From Gracilimonas sp. (lineage in GTDB: Bacteria > Bacteroidota > Rhodothermia > Balneolales > Balneolaceae): a stretch of DNA of 64,000 nucleotides. Location of the stretch: NCBI RefSeq assembly GCF_017641085.1, contig NZ_JAEPPI010000002.1:806001-870000 (forward strand), written 5' to 3'. The notes under the pieces were generated by a model, which saw nothing but the letters and a program-made list of their open reading frames with translations, was not told the origin of the DNA and ran no database searches. Below, one piece after another: positions 60,010 to 64,000 of this stretch; the first letter of the stretch is position 1; every line of letters begins with the position of its first letter. A program made the translations under genes and the position numbers.

Positions 60010-63006
60010 TTATTTCAACAGAATCATTTTTTTGGTTTCACTGAACTTCCCGGCAGTTAGTCGGTAGATATACACTCCACTCGGCAGGTTGCGTGCGTCA
60101 AAAGTGAGGGTGTGTTCCCCGCTTTTCATGGGCTCTTTCATAAGTTTCTTCACTTCCTGCCCAAGCATGTTATACACAATTATCTCCACCGACGAGGCCT
60201 TGGCCAATGAGAAAGAAATTCGCGTTGTTGGGTTAAACGGGTTTGGGTAATTTTGGTGTAAAGCAAAAGCTTTAGGTGCATTCCCATCTTCTTCACTGCT
60301 GTTTATGACTCCATCGTTAGAAGCAGAAGGGGTGCCGCCTGTTTCTTTAGATGCCATCCAGCTTTCGGCCAATGAGTTGTCAAGTTCATAATCTATTAAA
60401 GCCAGCGTTGCACCATTTCCGTCAGCTTCTAATGGCCATGGTTCTTCATCGTTATACTCCACAAAGTCGATTAAAGAATTATTCGGGTTAAAAATCCGAA
60501 CCTGATCTCCTGAACCGCTCAATCCGAAATCGGCTTCTCCTTTTACGAATTCAGCATTTGGGTGCAGCTGTTTGAAAGCAGCCGTATCATTGGTGATCAC
60601 TAAATAACCTCCTGAGGCAATAGAAGTGCCGTTTGGAATTACAAATTCGTGCTCGTCGTCCTCATCCTTATACACCCAACCAGAAAGATCGATGGTGGTT
60701 TCAGAATAGTTGTACAGTTCAATCCAGTCACCGGCATCAAAGTCATCGCTGGGGTTGTAGTTAATTTCGTTGATAACAATTTCATCGTTAACAACCGGCT
60801 GGAAAGCAGCTTCAATTTCTACGGGCGTTGTGCCTAGCTCAACAGTTAGTACATTGTTTTGACCGGCTTGCTCGCCATCAACCAGCCAGTGCTCCAGTTC
60901 CAGTCCGGGCTCCGGCGTAACCTCTAAGGTGATGGTAGTACCTTCGAAATAAATTCCCGACCAATCCTGACTGGATAAATCCGGAGTGATGGAATTGAGT
61001 TGTATGCTGCCTTCAGAAGTTTGAGCAAGGTGCACCCGTACCGTATCGGTTTGCAGGGTATCCTGAATTTCAGCATAAATGAAGTCCGGGTAATCGAGCA
61101 CATAAGGAACCGCAAGACCGTAGTCTTCTTCTTTCAATCCATAGTAAAAATACTCCATGCTGTAATCGGTAGGACCGCTGTTGTCATACCAGCCTTCATC
61201 CCAGCGTTCAATATCTCTCGGCATTTCCGGGTTGATGGCGGTGTCTATGGAATCGATTAAGCTGATCATATAATCCGGCTTAAAAGCGGTATTCAGCATA
61301 TCAGCAAGGCGATTCAGGAAGATTTCCCGGTAGGTGGGGTTTTGCATCATCCGGCCGATGAGCCAGAATCCTGCCGGATCTTTCTTTAAGTATTGAGTAA
61401 AAACCGGGATGTAGGTGCCGGGCTCATTGTCCAGGTTTCTCCACCAGTCAAAATCATGGGAAATAAAATACCACTTGCCATCCACCGTTTGCGGCCTCCA
61501 GTACCGTAAGTTGTTGGGATCGCCGTGAGAACTGTACACCTGGTAAATCCAGTGGTCGGTAAAGCTTTCCAGGTCGATGAGGGAATCCGCCATGATGAAA
61601 AATTCCGGTTCCGTCAGAGATTCATCCTGAAAAACATCCAGTAGCTCCTGGTAGGCATCATAGGTGCCATCTTTAACTTCATCGTAGTCCTTAATCATGT
61701 CGATGTCATCATATCCATAGCGGGATTCAACAAAATCATCGTTTTTGCGCTCCTGTAAATTATAAATACCCCAGTACTTGCCGTTGATGTACATTGCCAC
61801 CGGCTCATAAGCCTGCATGGCATTTTTGTGGCCCCATTGTTTGTTGATGGTGTACATCAATTCATTGAGCAGGCGAGATCGTTCTTCGGCTCCGGCCCGC
61901 AGGCCAAATCCATCGTAAGTGTCATAATCGTTTTCGGGGAAAAGCTCATACTCCAGCTCATCGATCCCGTAATCGGCATTGTTATTGATGATGAATGATT
62001 TTTTAGGGAAAGCCCGGCTGAAGTTGCCACCGATACTGGCTCCTGCATCAAATTCAAATTCGACCGACCCACCGGGCTTCATATATTCAATATGCACCGG
62101 GTACTCCCATTCTTCCCAAAAGTTGGCTCCAAACCACGGATAGTCATCACTGGCTTCTGAGGAATCTCCGATTACATACATTCCTTTGTCATAATCGAAG
62201 AGACTGTCGGGTTCCATCACAAATGACACCAGGGGGATGGTGTGCGGGTCTTCAAAGAAATAGCTGTTGGTCGCGATTTCACTTGCTGCAAAACCGGGAG
62301 CAAAAGCCATAGCCCGGATCACGGAAGAGGAATCAACGGTTATAGGGTTTTCATATAGTGGTGAGTTGGGAGTGGGAGCCGATCCGCCAATTTCGTATCG
62401 TATCTCCGCATTTTCAGTAGCTGATGAAATTCCGATGACTTCTGAGCCTGAATAGAAACCAGATTCCAGAGAAAAAGCCGGTTTCTCGGCTTGTTCGGAA
62501 ATTTGACTGCCGTTATTGCTTGCTTCGGGAGTAGGGTTCAGGAATTTGAAAGTCCCGCTACCGTCGGGCACTCTTCCCCAGGCTATATCTGTCGTTTGCG
62601 CTCCAAAAGAAACGGAGTCGATAAGGGTTTCTCCATCAGGCTCGGTGAGTATCACTGCTTCACCATCGGCGCTTAATTTCATGTCCACATGTAGTGCGCC
62701 TTGTTCGGTTTCTTTATCAAACCAAAGAATCAGAAACTCTCCCGGGGAAATGGTGGTGGTTGCACTTTGTCCGGATGGAATCTGCCATTTGTCGAGCTGT
62801 GAGGAATCATCAGAGACGTACATCCCCGCAAGGTTAACGGAAACAGAACCGGCATTGTAGAGCTCAACCCAATCGTCGTTATCCCCATTTTGGTCAGCAT
62901 GAGAAGATGCGTTAGAGGCAACAATTTCATTGATTTTAATTTGGGCGAAAGCTGAGGTGCTCAAAGCAATCATTAAAAGCAGAACAGTAGAAAAGAATTT
63001 TTTCAT
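60010..63006 (-). CDS. CotH-kinase / lamin-tail domain protein with T9SS sorting domain
   Basis: 998 residues, secreted. The signal peptide is MKKFFSTVLLLMIALSTSAFA. Domains in order: lamin-tail (about 22-165; IKINEIVASNASS, DDWVELYNAGS), chitobiase-type beta-sandwich (about 175-250; SGFYSGSEVIGISS), CotH kinase-like (about 260-570; FPKKSFIINNNADYG and LMYTINKQWGHKNAM, then YINGKYWGIYNLQERKNDDF), a bacterial repeat region (about 640-730), a second lamin-tail (about 735-880; IVINEINYNPSDDF), then the type A sorting domain (HQNYPNPFNPTTRISFSL to KKMILLK). CotH proteins phosphorylate spore-coat proteins in Bacillus; this one is a surface T9SS cargo of unknown target. Confidence 0.93.
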   Translation of the reverse strand: MKKFFSTVLLLMIALSTSAFAQIKINEIVASNASSHADQNGDNDDWVELYNAGSVSVNLAGMYVSDDSSQLDKWQIPSGQSATTTISPGEFLILWFDKETEQGALHVDMKLSADGEAVILTEPDGETLIDSVSFGAQTTDIAWGRVPDGSGTFKFLNPTPEASNNGSQISEQAEKPAFSLESGFYSGSEVIGISSATENAEIRYEIGGSAPTPNSPLYENPITVDSSSVIRAMAFAPGFAASEIATNSYFFEDPHTIPLVSFVMEPDSLFDYDKGMYVIGDSSEASDDYPWFGANFWEEWEYPVHIEYMKPGGSVEFEFDAGASIGGNFSRAFPKKSFIINNNADYGIDELEYELFPENDYDTYDGFGLRAGAEERSRLLNELMYTINKQWGHKNAMQAYEPVAMYINGKYWGIYNLQERKNDDFVESRYGYDDIDMIKDYDEVKDGTYDAYQELLDVFQDESLTEPEFFIMADSLIDLESFTDHWIYQVYSSHGDPNNLRYWRPQTVDGKWYFISHDFDWWRNLDNEPGTYIPVFTQYLKKDPAGFWLIGRMMQNPTYREIFLNRLADMLNTAFKPDYMISLIDSIDTAINPEMPRDIERWDEGWYDNSGPTDYSMEYFYYGLKEEDYGLAVPYVLDYPDFIYAEIQDTLQTDTVRVHLAQTSEGSIQLNSITPDLSSQDWSGIYFEGTTITLEVTPEPGLELEHWLVDGEQAGQNNVLTVELGTTPVEIEAAFQPVVNDEIVINEINYNPSDDFDAGDWIELYNYSETTIDLSGWVYKDEDDEHEFVIPNGTSIASGGYLVITNDTAAFKQLHPNAEFVKGEADFGLSGSGDQVRIFNPNNSLIDFVEYNDEEPWPLEADGNGATLALIDYELDNSLAESWMASKETGGTPSASNDGVINSSEEDGNAPKAFALHQNYPNPFNPTTRISFSLAKASSVEIIVYNMLGQEVKKLMKEPMKSGEHTLTFDARNLPSGVYIYRLTAGKFSETKKMILLK

Positions 63007-63130
63007 AGGGTTATTTAGCAGGTTGTTTGCTGAGGTTTATCGGCAGATGCACAATTAAGATAAGGAATAAGGAAAGTACTGCCCCATTAGGAAAGCTTTA
63101 GGTTCAGCAAAGCTGGTGGTTAAAAGCTGG

Positions 63131-63580
63131 CTATAATTTAAACTCTACACTTACCATCCATCTGTAGCGGGCATTTACCTGGTGATTAAGTTGACCTGTT
63201 TCGAATTTAGAATTCTGAATGGCTTTAATTACCATTTCTTCACATCCGTATCCGATTTCCTGAAGTACTTCGAAATTTGAAGTGCTGCCATCTTCATTTA
63301 TGGTGAACAGGATACTTACAATTCCCTCAATATTGTTTTCAATTGCCTCATCTGGATACTCAATTCTATTTCTCAGAGCTCTGTTTCCTCCTTCAAGAAC
63401 AGGAACTGAAAGTACAATCACAGTATGGGGTGTCTCTTTTGAAGAGTCTTGAGTTACTGATTCTACTGTTGAAGAAGGCCGGGAAATAGGGGAGGAGCCT
63501 TGATATTTTATCATCACTCTTGGTCCACACGAATATAGAAAGAGTGATAAAGCGATAATGGCAAAAAGGTTTCTGTACAT
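63131..63580 (-). CDS. TonB C-terminal-like lipoprotein
   Basis: 149 residues. The lipoprotein signal is MYRNLFAIIALSLFLYSC. The C-terminal half (about 65-149) matches the energy-transducer TonB C-terminal fold: RIEYPDEAIENNIEGIVSILFTINEDGSTSNFEV, then MVIKAIQNSKFETGQ. It has a lipid anchor and no transmembrane helix or Pro-rich linker, so it cannot span the periplasm like TonB. It may bind TonB-box-like segments or be a surface structural protein. It lies 30 bp after the TPR gene. Confidence 0.82.
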   Translation of the reverse strand: MYRNLFAIIALSLFLYSCGPRVMIKYQGSSPISRPSSTVESVTQDSSKETPHTVIVLSVPVLEGGNRALRNRIEYPDEAIENNIEGIVSILFTINEDGSTSNFEVLQEIGYGCEEMVIKAIQNSKFETGQLNHQVNARYRWMVSVEFKL

Positions 63581-63610
63581 TGATGGAGGAGTAGTATTTT
63601 TTTGAAGTTG

Positions 63611-64000
63611 CTACGAAAGTTTTTTTAATAAATCTCGGGCCCTTTCTAAATTCCACTTATCAATGTCATTCTTTGGGGCGATTTGAACGATTTCTTTCAG
63701 GGTTTGAATGGCTTTGTTGTTTTCTCCGGCTCGTTCATAATGGCGGGCTAAATCCAGTTTGTAGCGAAGGGTTTGTTCCGGTTGCAAGCGGATCGCTTTC
63801 TGCATGTACTCCACTGCTTTTTGGTTGGAAGCCCCCTCCGGAAGACCGTCAGAAAACAAACCGGCAGCAAACTGCCGGGCCGAACCCACATTTGCTATTT
63901 TACTGTGCCACAACCCCAGCAGGTGCCAGGCAGGTGCGTAATTGGGAAGCAGCTCAACGGCCTTTTGAGCATGTTTCTTTACAACATGAGATTTTTTGAT
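63611..64000 (-). CDS. TPR-repeat protein, 5' end cut by window edge
   Basis: The frame is open from the window edge to the stop at 63611, about 129 codons; the true start lies outside. Tetratricopeptide repeats are visible: AQKAVELLPNYAPAWHLLGL, then AVEYMQKAIRLQPEQTLRYK, then AIQTLKEIVQIAPKNDIDKW. TPRs mediate protein contacts; the partner is unknown. It probably shares an operon with the TonB-like lipoprotein downstream. Confidence 0.82.
   Translation of the reverse strand: MKKSHVVKKHAQKAVELLPNYAPAWHLLGLWHSKIANVGSARQFAAGLFSDGLPEGASNQKAVEYMQKAIRLQPEQTLRYKLDLARHYERAGENNKAIQTLKEIVQIAPKNDIDKWNLERARDLLKKLS

Noticed and set aside
1-64000. CRISPR arrays, rRNA, tRNA, prophage or insertion sequences
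   Set aside because: No regularly spaced repeats, no tRNA T-loop consensus with matching stems, no rRNA-like sequence and no transposase or integrase reading frames were seen on either strand.

Overview
The window is a gene-dense, moderate-GC chromosomal segment from a bacterium of the Bacteroidetes/Balneolota side of the tree. Evidence for this: a SusC/SusD pair, two proteins with the type IX secretion C-terminal sorting motif (NYPNPFNP type), the gliding-associated protein GldC, lipoprotein-rich envelope genes, Bacteroidetes-like -7 boxes (TATCTTTG) ahead of several starts, and frequent TTG starts. A marine Balneolales-type organism such as Gracilimonas or Balneola fits best; this is inferred from gene content, not from a marker search. 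I see no rRNA, tRNA, CRISPR array, prophage or insertion sequence.

Layout. 1-7.0 kb: signalling. Two overlapping histidine kinases, one membrane-bound 7TM type (cut by the window edge) and one with seven tandem GAF domains, are divergent from a STAS protein. 7.0-8.9 kb: thioredoxin-like lipoprotein and S-adenosylhomocysteinase. 9.3-13.6 kb: SusC/SusD uptake pair closed by a strong terminator. 13.7-17.9 kb: L-2-hydroxyglutarate oxidase and a GlcD/GlcF-type D-2-hydroxyacid dehydrogenase, likely a 2-hydroxyglutarate repair pair. 18-31 kb: secreted cytochrome c, RecN, a stand-alone four-helix-bundle (S23) protein, an RluD-type pseudouridine synthase, a CNNM/CBS protein, aspartokinase, a BaiN-type flavoprotein, DAP decarboxylase, an APC permease fused to a PTS EIIA domain and a TrkA-C domain, and HisS.

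31-45 kb: a surface-glycan region. It has a flippase, a five-gene plus-strand operon (methyltransferase, sulfotransferase, FemAB-like acyltransferase, polysaccharide deacetylase, GT4), the WecB epimerase, a PIG-L deacetylase, and a minus-strand operon gatC - YfhO - glycosyltransferase - sulfotransferase - WbqC. 45.5-47.6 kb: HPr and Enzyme I with no sugar permease. 47.6-57.6 kb: Cu/Zn SOD, an acyltransferase/BASS transporter/hydrolase operon, VOC and DUF3179 proteins, an ABC-F ATPase, GldC and a MEMO-family protein. 57.6-64 kb: a divergent endonuclease III, GlyS, a giant CotH/lamin-tail T9SS cargo protein, a TonB-like lipoprotein and a truncated TPR protein.

How parts may work together: HPr/EI plus the EIIA-fused permease suggest a PTS phosphorelay that controls amino-acid (or other amine) transport rather than sugar uptake. 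The intergenic DNA is rich in inverted repeats: a 23-bp perfect palindrome, nested 17-bp repeats, a 155-bp REP/MITE-like element and a roughly 190-bp foldable element upstream of lysC.
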